Assembly: GCF_000473225.1 (NCBI RefSeq)
Contig: NZ_KI421509.1
Location: forward strand, 1,450,045-1,514,044
Source of the DNA: Sedimentitalea nanhaiensis DSM 24252
GTDB taxonomy: Bacteria; Pseudomonadota; Alphaproteobacteria; Rhodobacterales; Rhodobacteraceae
Direction: 5' to 3'
Length of the DNA stretch: 64,000 nt
Position 1 is the first letter of the stretch. Each line of letters begins with the position of its first letter. The position numbers and the translations under genes are program-made. Below are positions 36,125-45,325 of the stretch, piece by piece. The notes below the pieces were generated by a model. It did no database searches, had not been told where the DNA came from, and saw only the letters and a program-made list of their open reading frames with translations.

Positions 36125-37231
36125 ATGACAGACCCACGATACACCCCGCTTGCCCAGTCGCTGCCTGCAACCGTGCCATTTGTCGGCCCCGAAACCCAGG
36201 AGCGCCAACGCGGCCGACCGTTTTCTGCCCGTCTGGGTGCCAACGAAAATGTGTTCGGCCCCTCGCCCAGAGCCATCGCCGCGATGCAAGCGGCCACGGC
36301 GGATATCTGGATGTATGGCGACCCGGAAAACCACGATCTGCGCGCGGCTCTGGCCCTGGCCCACGGCACAACCCCGCAAAACATTGTCGTCGGCGAAGGC
36401 ATCGACGGTCTACTGGGATATCTCGTGCGGCTTCTTGTTGGACCCGGGGATACGGTGGTCACCTCGAAAGGGGCCTATCCCACGTTCAACTACCACGTCT
36501 CCGGGTTTGGCGGCACCTTGCACGAGGTCCCCTATGTCGACGACCGCGAAGATCCTGCCAGCCTGTTCGCCAAGGCCGCTGCCGTGAATGCCAAGCTGGT
36601 CTACATCGCCAATCCAGACAACCCGATGGGCACCTGGCACAAGGGGGCGGAGATCGTGGCCGCGATGGATGCGCTGCCCGATGGTTGTCTGTTGGTTCTG
36701 GACGAAGCCTATGTCGAATGTGCGCCCCAAGGCACCGCAGCACCCGTCGATGCGGATGATCCGCGTGTGATCCGTATGCGCACCTTTTCCAAGGTTTACG
36801 GCATGGCGGGGGCGCGGGTCGGCTATGGGATCGCGGCACCCGGCCTGATTTCGGCCTTCAACAAGGTGCGTAACCATTTTGGCATGAACCGCGCCGCCCA
36901 GGCCGGTGCGTTGGCCGCACTGCGGGATGATGACTGGTTGGCGCATGTGCGCAAGGAGATCGCCGCCGCGCGCGACCGCATCGCCCGGATCGCGCGTGAC
37001 AACGGGCTGACGCCGCTGCCGTCGGCGACCAATTTTGTCGCCATCGACTGCGGACAGGACGCCCGTTTCGCGCGGGCGGTTCTGAACCAGCTGATTGACC
37101 GGGGCCTGTTTGTTCGCATGCCGTTTGCCGCCCCCCAGGACCGCTGTATCCGGATCAGCTGTGGCACCGCCTCGGATCTCGATGCATTGGCCAAGGCGCT
37201 GCCGTCAGCTTTGGCGACGGCACGGGGCTGA
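36125..37231 (+). CDS. HisC-like pyridoxal-phosphate aminotransferase
   Basis: The 368-residue protein is a class I/II aminotransferase most like histidinol-phosphate aminotransferases: RLGANENVFGPSP at the N-terminus, GEGIDGLLGYLVRLL, NPDNPMGTW, the cofactor Asp in LVLDEAYVE (Asp193) and the Schiff-base Lys223 in TFSKVYGMAGARVGYG. No other histidine-biosynthesis gene is near, so it may act on another imidazole or aromatic acid. The ATG at 36125 gives the normal N-terminus. It lies 43 bp after the DUF454 gene. Confidence 0.88.
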   Translation: MTDPRYTPLAQSLPATVPFVGPETQERQRGRPFSARLGANENVFGPSPRAIAAMQAATADIWMYGDPENHDLRAALALAHGTTPQNIVVGEGIDGLLGYLVRLLVGPGDTVVTSKGAYPTFNYHVSGFGGTLHEVPYVDDREDPASLFAKAAAVNAKLVYIANPDNPMGTWHKGAEIVAAMDALPDGCLLVLDEAYVECAPQGTAAPVDADDPRVIRMRTFSKVYGMAGARVGYGIAAPGLISAFNKVRNHFGMNRAAQAGALAALRDDDWLAHVRKEIAAARDRIARIARDNGLTPLPSATNFVAIDCGQDARFARAVLNQLIDRGLFVRMPFAAPQDRCIRISCGTASDLDALAKALPSALATARG

Positions 37232-37291
37232 TCGGGCAGGCTTTGCGTGACATTCACCTGTGCCGCGATAGGCTGACACTGGGCCGCTGCC

Positions 37292-37444
37292 ATGCGTCGG
37301 CGCAAGATGTCCGCCGCACCAAAGCATCCCAGCGTCGCCATCACCATGCTGGACATGCCCTTGGTATGGGTATTCTTCGCGATCTGGGCGATCTACGGGT
37401 TTGGTCCGGCGCTGATCCAATGGCAAGACAACGACACACGGTAA
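37292..37444 (+). CDS. 50-residue single-pass membrane protein
   Basis: This frame of 50 codons lies in the 225-bp gap between the HisC-like gene and the convergent class V aminotransferase gene. The polar N-terminus (MRRRKMSAAPKHPS) is followed by one hydrophobic helix (LVWVFFAIWAIYGFGPALI) and a short acidic tail. Met6 could be the real start. No Shine-Dalgarno is obvious and I know no family. It ends 13 bp before the stop of the opposing gene. Called on composition only. Confidence 0.45.
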   Translation: MRRRKMSAAPKHPSVAITMLDMPLVWVFFAIWAIYGFGPALIQWQDNDTR

Positions 37445-37456
37445 CGTCTGCGCCGT

Positions 37457-38668
37457 TCAGCGCCCGGCGATCGCCGATGCCGCCGCCTCGACCGCGCCGG
37501 GTCCATGTGGAATACCCAGCGCCGTCAGCCCTGCCTGAATCCCGCCCAGAAGTCCAAGGATCATCTGCCCGTTGACATGACCCATATGGCCCAGGCGAAA
37601 GTAGTCATGGCGCGCCGGATCGTCGGGCGCCGCCATCCCCAGGCCGATGCCCAGGGTCAGGCCCAGGTTTTCGCTCAGCCAGTCGCGCAGGTTTGCGCCC
37701 CGCCCCTTGCTCAGCCGCAGCGACGTCACCGCATGGCTGCGATATTCCCGCTCGCGGATGTTCAGGCCAAGCGCGTCACCGTCCTGGCCCCAGATCTCGC
37801 AGGCGGTCCAGATCGCCTGTGCAAGACGTGTGTGCCGTGCCCAGACCTGGTCCAATCCCTCATTGTGGATCATATCCAATGCCGCGCGCAGGCCGTAAAG
37901 ATGATGCGTCGGGGCGGTGCCGCCGAAATACTGATAAAAGTCGTCGGGGTTGGCCCGCGGCACCCAGTCCCAATAGCGGCTGACACGCGGCATAGCGGCG
38001 CGTTTCGCCGCCGCCCGGTCGTTGAAAAACACAAAACTGATCCCCGGTGGAACCATCAACCCCTTTTGGCAGGCCGTGACCATCACATCCACGCCCCAGG
38101 CGTCCATCTCGAACCGATCACACCCCAGTGAGGCGATGCAATCTGCCATCAACAGAGCCGGATGCCCCACCGCATCCATCGCCGCGCGCAAGGCGGCGAT
38201 ATCGTTGCGCACGGAACTCGATGTGTCGACATGCACCGCCAAAACGGCCTTGATCGAATGCGCGGTGTCCTCGCGCAGAGCCTGGGCAACTCGATCGATG
38301 TCAATCGGAGCCGATCGGCCGAAATCGAGCAACGCGACATCGGCTCCGAGACCGGTCGCCATTTCGCCCCACCCGATGCCAAACCGGCCCGTGGCCGGGA
38401 TCAGGACCTTGTCGCCGGGTGCCACCACATTGGACAGGGCGGCCTCCCACGCACCGTGACCGTTGCAAATGTAGATCGCGGCTTGATGCCGGGTGCGCGC
38501 CACCCGTTTCAGATCGGGGATAAGCGTCGCGGTCATGTCGATCAGCGCGCCGCCATAGATATTGGGGGCAGGCCTGTGCATGGCTTGCAGAACCGCATCC
38601 GGTATGACCGAGGGCCCCGGAATCGCAAGGTATTCGCGGCCCTGGGCCAGCATGGGCGGGTTGGTCAT
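37457..38668 (-). CDS. Class V aminotransferase (alanine/serine-glyoxylate aminotransferase-like)
   Basis: The 403-residue protein is a class V pyridoxal-phosphate aminotransferase resembling alanine-glyoxylate and serine-glyoxylate aminotransferases: LAIPGPSVIPDAVLQAM, ICNGHGAWEAAL, VHVDTSSSVRND, the cofactor Asp in LMADCIASLG, and the Schiff-base Lys in VTACQKGLMVPPG. Glyoxylate metabolism would suit a serine-type C1 or photorespiration-like pathway, but the acceptor is unproven. The ATG at 38668 has AGGAAG upstream. A long open frame on the opposite strand is a shadow. Confidence 0.9.
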   Translation of the reverse strand: MTNPPMLAQGREYLAIPGPSVIPDAVLQAMHRPAPNIYGGALIDMTATLIPDLKRVARTRHQAAIYICNGHGAWEAALSNVVAPGDKVLIPATGRFGIGWGEMATGLGADVALLDFGRSAPIDIDRVAQALREDTAHSIKAVLAVHVDTSSSVRNDIAALRAAMDAVGHPALLMADCIASLGCDRFEMDAWGVDVMVTACQKGLMVPPGISFVFFNDRAAAKRAAMPRVSRYWDWVPRANPDDFYQYFGGTAPTHHLYGLRAALDMIHNEGLDQVWARHTRLAQAIWTACEIWGQDGDALGLNIREREYRSHAVTSLRLSKGRGANLRDWLSENLGLTLGIGLGMAAPDDPARHDYFRLGHMGHVNGQMILGLLGGIQAGLTALGIPHGPGAVEAAASAIAGR

Positions 38669-38836
38669 TTCGGCTTCCTGCACGGGTCGTGGGTCCTCGC
38701 CAATACCTTACCGCCGCGCGGCGGATCGTCAATCCACGGATCACGCGGGTTGCACCGCAGCCCCCAGATGATTAAATGGCGCAACCATTCTGGCGCGGGC
38801 GACAAAGCCCCACACCTCATGCGGATCAATAGCTTA

Positions 38837-40693
38837 ATGCGCGAACAACCCAAATCCATCCGCGAACTGCTGGGGTGGCTCTGGCACGAGTATCTGCGCC
38901 CGCACACCGGTTTGATGGCGCTGGCGATGGTGTTCATGCTGATCGAGGGCAGCATGATCGGGGCGCTCAGCTACATGATGGAACCGATGTTCGACAAGGT
39001 GTTTGTTGCTGGCAACACCGACGCACTGAAATGGGTCAGCCTGACTTTTCTGACGATCTTCAGCGTCCGCGGACTTGCCGGGGTGGCGCAAAAGGTTCTG
39101 CTTGCCCGGGTGTCGCAACTGACCGCAGCGCATCTGCGTGTCAATCTGCTGAAACGTATGATCCGACAGGACACGGCGTTTCATCAGGTTCACCCGCCGG
39201 GCTTTCTGATCCAGCGGGTGCAGGGCGACGTCGGCGCGGTTAACATGGTCTGGCAAGGCATCATCACCGGGGCGGGCAAGGATGCTGTCTCGCTGGTGAT
39301 TCTGCTCGGGGTGGCGGTCAATATCGACTGGCGCTGGACAGCGGCCATGCTGGTCGGCGTGCCGCTGATGTTCCTGCCGATTGGCATGGCACAGCGCTAT
39401 GTGCGCAGAAAGGCCTCTCAGGCCCGCGATGTCGCAGCGACCCTGTCGACCCGGCTGGACGAGGTGTTTCACGGCATCATCCCTATCAAGCTGAACAGCC
39501 TCGAGGACTATCAGGCCAATCGGTTCTCGGGCCATACCGACACACTGATCCGATCTGAAATCCGGGCGATATTCGGAACGGCGTCGATCACCGGCATGAT
39601 CGACATAATGGCGGGCCTCGGGTTTATGGGAGTGCTGCTATACGGCGGCGGCGAGATCATTTCGGGCGACAAGACTGTCGGTCAGTTCATGAGCTTTTTT
39701 ACAGCTATTGGCCTGGCCTTTGATCCGATGCGCCGTCTGGCCGCACTGAGCGGTGCCTGGCAGGCAGCGGCCGCTTCGCTGGAACGGATCAAGGAGCTGA
39801 TGGACGCGCCTATCCTGCTGACATCGCCGGCCAAACCGGTGCCACCCCCGACTGGCCTGCCCGACATTCGCCTGCAGGATGTCTCGCTCAGCTATGGCGA
39901 CGCAGAGGTGTTGCACGGGCTGACCCTGACCGCCGAGGCGGGTAAGACAACGGCGCTGGTCGGCGCATCGGGTGCGGGCAAGTCGACGATTTTCAACCTG
40001 CTGACCCGACTGGTCGATCCCAATACAGGCAGTGTGGAGGTTGGCGGTATCGATGTGCGCTCTATCGCTCTGCCAGACCTGCGCAGCCTGTTTTCCGTGG
40101 TCAGTCAAGAGGCCCTGCTGTTTGACGAAACCCTGCGCGAAAATATCCTGCTGGGACGCACCGACGTCAGCGACGCCAAACTGGCACAGGTTCTGAAGGC
40201 GGCCCATGTCACGGACTATCTGGCACAACTGCCGCGCGGGCTGGACACGCTGGTGGGGCCGCGCGGCTCGGCGCTGTCGGGAGGTCAACGCCAACGCGTG
40301 GTGATCGCACGCGCGCTGTTGCGGGACACGCCGGTACTGTTACTGGACGAAGCCACAAGCGCGCTGGATGCGCAGTCTGAAAAGGTGGTTCAACAGGCGC
40401 TGGACCGGCTGGCAGGCGGGCGCACCACCCTGGTCATTGCGCACCGGTTGTCCACCGTCATCAATGCCGACAAGATCATCGTAATGGACAGCGGCAAGGT
40501 CGTCGATGCGGGCACCCATCACGAGTTGCTCAAGCGCGGCGGCATCTATGCCGACCTATATCATCTGCAATTCCAGAGCGGTATGACCGTTATCGATCCC
40601 AAAGGTACAGCTGCGCTGCGACCGCGGACACCTGCGCTGACCGACCCGAATCCATCGTGGCTGCGTCGGGTCGGTCAGCGCCTGTTCGGCTAA
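38837..40693 (+). CDS. ABC exporter with fused membrane and ATPase domains (MsbA-like)
   Basis: The protein of 618 residues is a half-transporter with an ABC membrane domain (residues ~20-310) and a C-terminal ATPase with Walker A GASGAGKST, signature LSGGQRQR and Walker B VLLLDEATSALD. Homodimers of this kind export lipids or peptides; the MsbA-type layout and alphaproteobacterial context favour lipid A or lipid export but do not prove it. The start is uncertain: ATG at 38819 and 38837 are both in frame with weak Shine-Dalgarno sites, and the family N-terminus suits either. The frame further up is antisense to the aminotransferase gene. Confidence 0.9.
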   Translation: MREQPKSIRELLGWLWHEYLRPHTGLMALAMVFMLIEGSMIGALSYMMEPMFDKVFVAGNTDALKWVSLTFLTIFSVRGLAGVAQKVLLARVSQLTAAHLRVNLLKRMIRQDTAFHQVHPPGFLIQRVQGDVGAVNMVWQGIITGAGKDAVSLVILLGVAVNIDWRWTAAMLVGVPLMFLPIGMAQRYVRRKASQARDVAATLSTRLDEVFHGIIPIKLNSLEDYQANRFSGHTDTLIRSEIRAIFGTASITGMIDIMAGLGFMGVLLYGGGEIISGDKTVGQFMSFFTAIGLAFDPMRRLAALSGAWQAAAASLERIKELMDAPILLTSPAKPVPPPTGLPDIRLQDVSLSYGDAEVLHGLTLTAEAGKTTALVGASGAGKSTIFNLLTRLVDPNTGSVEVGGIDVRSIALPDLRSLFSVVSQEALLFDETLRENILLGRTDVSDAKLAQVLKAAHVTDYLAQLPRGLDTLVGPRGSALSGGQRQRVVIARALLRDTPVLLLDEATSALDAQSEKVVQQALDRLAGGRTTLVIAHRLSTVINADKIIVMDSGKVVDAGTHHELLKRGGIYADLYHLQFQSGMTVIDPKGTAALRPRTPALTDPNPSWLRRVGQRLFG

Positions 40694-40785
40694 GGATCGC
40701 CCTGTTTCCGAAACAAGGGCAAGTGGCCTGTTGATTGCCCCGCGCATACCTATATGACGAAATACCAACGATCAGGAGTTCGCCC

Positions 40786-41520
40786 ATGCCCCCGCGCCGC
40801 ATCCTTCGACTGACCGGCGGTGACACCCTTGATTTCCTGCAGGGTCTGGTCACCAATGATGTCGGGCGGTTGGCCGAAGGGATAGTGTATACCGCCCTGC
40901 TGACCCCACAGGGTAAATATATTGCCGATTTCTTCCTTGTGCAGAGCGGCGAGGACGTTCTTTTGGACGTTGCGGAACCGCTTGCCGACGATCTGGTGAA
41001 ACGGCTCACCATGTACAAGTTGCGCGCTGACGTGGCCATCACACCATCGGGTTTGAACCTGCAACGGGGCACCGGCCCCGCGCCGGCCGGGTCGCAGCCC
41101 GACCCGCGCCATCCGGACATGGGCTGGCGCGCCTACAGCCCTGCCCCCGCTTCTGACGACGGCAGCGACTGGGACGCGATCCGGGTGGCGCATTGCATCC
41201 CGCAAACCGGTATCGAACTGACACCGGACACCTTCATTCTCGAGGCCGGGTTCGAACGTCTGAACGGCGTCGACTTCCGCAAGGGCTGTTATGTCGGCCA
41301 AGAGGTCACGGCGCGGATGAAGCACAAAACCGAATTGCGCAAGGGTCTGCGGCGTGTCCAAATCGATGGCCCGGCCGAAACGGGTACGCCGATCACACAT
41401 GGAGGCAAGCCGGTCGGCACGCTGTACACCCGTTCCGGCAATCACGCGCTGGCCTATCTGCGCTTTGATCGCGCCACGGGCACGATGCAAGCGGGTGACG
41501 CCAGTCTGCATTTGGCCTGA
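40786..41520 (+). CDS. ygfZ: YgfZ/GcvT-type folate-binding protein
   Basis: YgfZ-like proteins bind tetrahydrofolate and help in iron-sulfur cluster assembly. The 244-residue protein shows RILRLTGGDTLDFLQGLVTND at the start, LLTPQGKYIADF, and the family signature KGCYVGQEVTAR with its conserved Cys. These mark the COG0354 group. It is shorter than the glycine-cleavage T protein and lacks its C-terminal part, consistent with YgfZ. The ATG at 40786 has AGGAG 7 nt upstream. It lies 92 bp after the ABC exporter. Confidence 0.92.
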   Translation: MPPRRILRLTGGDTLDFLQGLVTNDVGRLAEGIVYTALLTPQGKYIADFFLVQSGEDVLLDVAEPLADDLVKRLTMYKLRADVAITPSGLNLQRGTGPAPAGSQPDPRHPDMGWRAYSPAPASDDGSDWDAIRVAHCIPQTGIELTPDTFILEAGFERLNGVDFRKGCYVGQEVTARMKHKTELRKGLRRVQIDGPAETGTPITHGGKPVGTLYTRSGNHALAYLRFDRATGTMQAGDASLHLA

Positions 41521-41601
41521 TCGGGTCCGCGCGGGCTTGAGCCTTAGTCAGGCTTGGATCAACATCCGGTCTAAGCGCCATGTTGACCGGAGATCGTCGC
41601 T

Positions 41602-42549
41602 ATGTGGGACATGTACAAGGCCATCTGGCAGGTCAGCGGCGGGCGGCAGATCATTCTGATTGTACTGTCGCTGGCGGTTGCGGCATTGGCCGCGGTGCCG
41701 CTGAGCTTTCAGAAGTCGATCGTGAATGAGCTGACAGATGGCGCCCTGGACGCGACACACCTGTTTCAGCTCGGGGCGGGAATGATAGGCGTTATCCTGC
41801 TGAGCCTGGCGCTCAAATGGCTGGTCTCCTATCGCTCGGGGGTTTTGGGAGAGGACATCGTCCGCCTGCTACGCCAGCGGATCTTTGATCGGACTGTGGG
41901 GTGGGTACAAGAGGCGGGCGACGCAACACCCAAGGGCACGCTGAGCACTGCGGTATCGGCGGAATCAGAAGAATTGGGCAAGTTTACCGGAGGTGCGTTT
42001 TCCGACCCTGTGGTGCAGATTGGCACGCTGGTCTCGGTGATCGGTTACATTGCCTCATCCCAACCGGGACTGGGTCTGATTGCGTTGACCGTAATCGCCC
42101 CACAGGTCGTGCTGGTGTTGCTGACACAGAGAAAAGTCAACGCGCTGGTGGCGGAGCGCGTGCGCGTACTGCGCCGCGCCACCAACCAAATGATCCTGAG
42201 CGGCGCAGATGCCGAAATGCAATCGATCCTCGACGATTTCGACACGATTTTCGAAACCCGGCGGCGGATGTTTATCTGGAAGCTGTCGACAAAGTTCATC
42301 ATCAGCGCCCTGAACGCGACCGGAACGGTCGGGGTGCTGATGCTGGGAGGCTGGTTGGTGCTGAACGGCAAAACCGACGTGGGAACCGTGGTGGCGGCAA
42401 CCATCGGTCTGGGGCGCATACAGGCTCCCACAGCTTTTCTGATCGCCTTTTATCGTCAGGTCAGCGCCACCCGAGTCAAATTCGAACTGCTGCGCGAGGT
42501 TCTACAAACCCCGGGCGAGTCGGCCCGCCACCACGGCCCGGCTGCATAA
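41602..42549 (+). CDS. ABC-transporter membrane domain without an ATPase domain
   Basis: The 315-residue protein resembles the membrane domain of type I ABC exporters: hydrophobic helices at LILIVLSLAVAALAAVPLSF style positions 18-37, LGAGMIGVILLSLALKWLV, IGTLVSVIGYIA, LIALTVIAPQVVLVLL, and a last pair around ALNATGTVGVLMLGGWLVL. The coupling-helix region EDIVRLLRQRIFDRTVGWVQ is present. No Walker A, signature or Walker B follows: the frame ends cleanly where the ATPase linker should begin. GGAG precedes the ATG at 41602. The partner ATPase, if any, is not adjacent, and efp follows in convergent orientation after 7 bp. Confidence 0.85.
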   Translation: MWDMYKAIWQVSGGRQIILIVLSLAVAALAAVPLSFQKSIVNELTDGALDATHLFQLGAGMIGVILLSLALKWLVSYRSGVLGEDIVRLLRQRIFDRTVGWVQEAGDATPKGTLSTAVSAESEELGKFTGGAFSDPVVQIGTLVSVIGYIASSQPGLGLIALTVIAPQVVLVLLTQRKVNALVAERVRVLRRATNQMILSGADAEMQSILDDFDTIFETRRRMFIWKLSTKFIISALNATGTVGVLMLGGWLVLNGKTDVGTVVAATIGLGRIQAPTAFLIAFYRQVSATRVKFELLREVLQTPGESARHHGPAA

Positions 42550-42556
42550 CGTTGCG

Positions 42557-43120
42557 TCACGCGCGTTCGGTGTATTCCATGGTTTCGGTGTTCACGATGA
42601 TCAATTCATCCTGCCCGACAAAGGGCGGAACCATCACCTTGATCCCGTTGTCCAGCACCGCAGGCTTGAACGAGTTGGCCGCCGTCTGTCCTTTGACGAC
42701 CGGCTCGGTCTCGACCACTTTGCACGTCACCTTCTGAGGCAGTGACGCGCTCAGTGCTTCGGAGTCGTGGAATTCGACCACGACCGTCATCCCGTCCTGC
42801 AGAAACGGGCGGCGCTCGCCCAGGATTTCCGCTGGCACTTCGACCTGTTCGTAGGTTTCAATGTCCATGAACACCAACATTCCGTCATTTTCATACAGGA
42901 ATTGCTGGTCTTTCTGCTCAAGGCGCACGCGTTCGACCTTGTCCGCGCTGCGGAACCGTTCGTTCAGTTTCGAGCCATTGCGCAGATTGCGCATTTCGAC
43001 TTGGGCAAAAGCCCCGCCCTTGCCGGGTTTGACGTGGTCGACCTTGACCGCAGCCCAAAGGCCGCCGTTGTGTTCGAGGATGTTCCCCGGGCGGATTTCG
43101 TTGCCGTTGATCTTGGGCAT
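42557..43120 (-). CDS. efp: Translation elongation factor P
   Basis: EF-P rescues ribosomes stalled at polyproline stretches. The 187-residue protein has all three beta-barrel domains, starting [22 protein letters not shown]. The loop that reaches the peptidyl-transferase centre carries PGKGGAF with Lys34, the residue beta-lysylated by EpmA and EpmB in many proteobacteria; EpmA and EpmB are not in the window. The C-terminal VPPFV and TMEYTERA are standard. The ATG at 43120 gives the family start; upstream codons are non-family. Confidence 0.97.
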   Translation of the reverse strand: MPKINGNEIRPGNILEHNGGLWAAVKVDHVKPGKGGAFAQVEMRNLRNGSKLNERFRSADKVERVRLEQKDQQFLYENDGMLVFMDIETYEQVEVPAEILGERRPFLQDGMTVVVEFHDSEALSASLPQKVTCKVVETEPVVKGQTAANSFKPAVLDNGIKVMVPPFVGQDELIIVNTETMEYTERA

Positions 43121-43338
43121 GGGTATTACCTTAACAAGCGGTTGATAGCTGGATTGACGGTCATATATATGGCGGGTTCGGGGCTGGCAAGACAACGATA
43201 TTTTGTGCTGCAGGTGCAAGAAGCTATGCTAATTTTGCAAGTGTGCTATGCATTAACGGGGTATCCGAATCGATCCCGATCAGTCATAACGAACGCCACG
43301 CCGAAAATTGCAAGAGCAAGAATAACAAAGGAAACGAG

Positions 43339-43659
43339 ATGAAAGATTTCGTTGACGGCACAGCCTTTAATAACGAGCAAGGCAATCGTGCACGCAAACT
43401 TTTCGCGGCTGTCGTTTTGGCCGCACTGGACGACGCCATCGCCGATGACAAGAAATATGGCAATGGTCCCGAGCAGATCGCCCGATGGGCGCGTTCACGC
43501 GATGGGCGCGAAGTGCTGTCCTGCGCCGGTATCGACCCGAACGAACGGGTGGTGAACGGGCTGATGGAATTTGTCGGTCGCGGTGTGCGCACCTCGGTGG
43601 CCCTGTCGCGCGAAGAAAGTGAACGACGCAACGCAGCGCAACAGGCCGAAGCCGCCTAA
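43339..43659 (+). CDS. Small conserved protein, probably DUF6280
   Basis: The 106-residue protein resembles a short family conserved in Rhodobacterales that I believe is DUF6280. It starts MKDFVDGTAFNNEQGNRARK, has a helical core (LFAAVVLAALDDAIADDKKYG) and an Arg-rich segment (RWARSRDGREVL), and ends in a charged Ala/Glu-rich tail. There is no membrane helix or signal peptide. The ATG at 43339 has AAAGGAAACGAG upstream. It diverges from efp across 218 bp. Its role is unknown; small size and charge might suit a regulatory or nucleoid role, but nothing proves it. Confidence 0.75.
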   Translation: MKDFVDGTAFNNEQGNRARKLFAAVVLAALDDAIADDKKYGNGPEQIARWARSRDGREVLSCAGIDPNERVVNGLMEFVGRGVRTSVALSREESERRNAAQQAEAA

Positions 43660-44165
43660 ACAACGCCCCCATGCAAATCTGGAACAGGACTGCCCGTACT
43701 CGTACGGACCGTCCTTTTCAGCTTGGCGTGGTCCAGATCGTCAGGTCCAACCTGTACAGCGGCAAAGCAACCTAGAGCCTCTCAGCCCGTTTTCGTCGCT
43801 GCGTGGGCAAAATGGCGTCTGGGTCTGACCAATGCGGACGCTCATCACCAGACGGTGTCATGGTCATATAGGCACCCGAGCCCTACCTGCATGGCGCGTG
43901 AATACTCCACCGGCTGACACCGGTGGCGTCAGGCTCCTGCGATGTCTGGTCTTACTGTATGCCGCCCGGACCTCATCCGTCATCACAGTACGGCTCCCGG
44001 CACCCGATAATTGCGCCCCAACGTCACCCCCAATACCCGGTGGACAGACGTTCCAAACCGCACCGGGCGATATCTGGCTTCACGTCTCATCGTACAGGGT
44101 GAGGTGGCGATTGCGGGTACAACGCGTTCCCGATGCCCCGCGCATACACCTGAACACGCCCCGCC
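43660..44165. other. 506-bp gene-free stretch between convergent genes
   Basis: I see no convincing gene here. There is a terminator-like hairpin at 43687-43718 and a perfect 7-bp stem (CCACCGG at 43907-43913 with CCGGTGG at 43920-43926). A plus-strand frame of about 120 codons (43832-44200) lacks any motif or ribosome-binding site. The stretch could hold a small RNA. Confidence 0.5.
43687..43718 (+). terminator. Intrinsic terminator after the DUF6280-like gene
   Basis: GGAC (43687) pairs with GTCC (43711-43714) around an inner 6-bp stem, CCGTAC/GTACGG, with mismatches between them, and TTTT follows. It lies 28 bp past the DUF6280-like stop. The stem is imperfect, so I rate it moderate. Confidence 0.5.
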
Positions 44166-45251
44166 CTAGTCCCACCCCTGTGTCGGCAGGGCACGGTTGA
44201 TTTCCCGGCGTACAAGTTTGCGCACGTTGCGGGTAATCCGTTCGCCCAGTTCACCGCGCAATTCTTCGCGAACCACGTCGGCGATCATCTCGCGCAGAGC
44301 GTCCTGATCCAGTGATGCAGCGCCCACGCCCTCCGGATCCAGATCGCCCAATATGTCGGGAAACGGATCGCCCGTCTGAGCATCCGCCGCGTCTGTGACT
44401 GCCTCATGTACGGGTTCGGGGTCATCGGCAAAGGGGTTGGCATCCCGCTCTTCCGGGACGGTTTGTACGGCTGTATTCGGCGCCCGATCCCGGCTGTTGG
44501 CGATGTCCGTTTCCAAAGCCCCCGGCTTCACATTCAGACCGGGGGTTGGCCGTTCGACATCGCCCTCAAGGTCAGGGGGTAACCCGGTGCCTGCAGATGG
44601 TTCGGGCGTTGCACCCGCACAGGCCACCGCCTCATCATCAGCCGTGGAACGTTCTGGGTCGCCGGCTCCGCCCAGTGGCTGCTCTTCGGTATCGTTCAGC
44701 CAGTTCAGAATGTCTGCCGGCACCGAATCCGGCGTGGTTTGCGCATTCGCCTGCCGGGCCAGTTGCGCGGCTTTCATCAGGAAAGATTCCGGATCTCGCC
44801 ATGGCGGCGCGCTACTTCCGGCCTCATCTCGTTGGGTCCTGTCACCGGAGGGTTGTTCGCGACTTGCGCGCGCGTCATCCGAGCCGCCGTCCAGCTGTGC
44901 GAAAACTTCGGAAAAATCCAAATTTTCGCCGTCCGCGCCACAGCCCACAACCGCCTCATCGCCGCTGAGCTGTACCGGGCGGTCCGCAAAGCTGTCATTC
45001 GGCTCGGCCACCGACCTGTCAGCCTCGCGGTGCTGTACATCAGTTACATCGCAGTCGTCAGTCTGGATGTCCGGATTGCTGCCATCGGAAACCTCTCTGA
45101 CCCGCAAGGACGGTGTCAGGACCAGCCGGTCGCGAACATCGGACCAGCCGCGATCCGGCAATCCGGAAACCGGCCCTTTTTCATCGACCACCAGACGTCG
45201 TATCGAAGACAGAACGTCCTCAATCTCGATATTTGTAACCGGATCTGACAT
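44166..45251 (-). CDS. PopZ-like disordered polar protein (DUF2497-type ends)
   Basis: The 361-residue protein has two short conserved ends joined by an acidic, Pro/Asp/Glu-rich linker that looks disordered. Residues 8-24 (IEIEDVLSSIRRLVVDE) resemble the N-terminal client-binding helix of PopZ (EEILASIRRII in Caulobacter). The last ~50 residues (LDQDALREMIADVVREELRGELGERI and KLVRREINRAL) have the helix pattern and terminal RREI of the PopZ oligomerisation region. PopZ is the polar scaffold that anchors chromosome origins. The gene lies downstream of tolC, and in Caulobacter crescentus popZ also neighbours a tolC homologue. Orthology is my inference; a more generic low-complexity protein is the alternative. 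Confidence 0.6.
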   Translation of the reverse strand: MSDPVTNIEIEDVLSSIRRLVVDEKGPVSGLPDRGWSDVRDRLVLTPSLRVREVSDGSNPDIQTDDCDVTDVQHREADRSVAEPNDSFADRPVQLSGDEAVVGCGADGENLDFSEVFAQLDGGSDDARASREQPSGDRTQRDEAGSSAPPWRDPESFLMKAAQLARQANAQTTPDSVPADILNWLNDTEEQPLGGAGDPERSTADDEAVACAGATPEPSAGTGLPPDLEGDVERPTPGLNVKPGALETDIANSRDRAPNTAVQTVPEERDANPFADDPEPVHEAVTDAADAQTGDPFPDILGDLDPEGVGAASLDQDALREMIADVVREELRGELGERITRNVRKLVRREINRALPTQGWD

Positions 45252-45325
45252 GTGCCACCTGTTCTCTCACCTGGGGATCAACCTTAGTCCCGGTCAGAGA
45301 TTCCCACAACAGATGGGCAAAATTG

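Noticed and set aside
38162-38836. A long open frame upstream of the ABC exporter, running through the class V aminotransferase
   Set aside because: It is antisense to a strong aminotransferase gene and its translation is His/Arg/Gly-rich without motifs; the exporter starts at 38819 or 38837.
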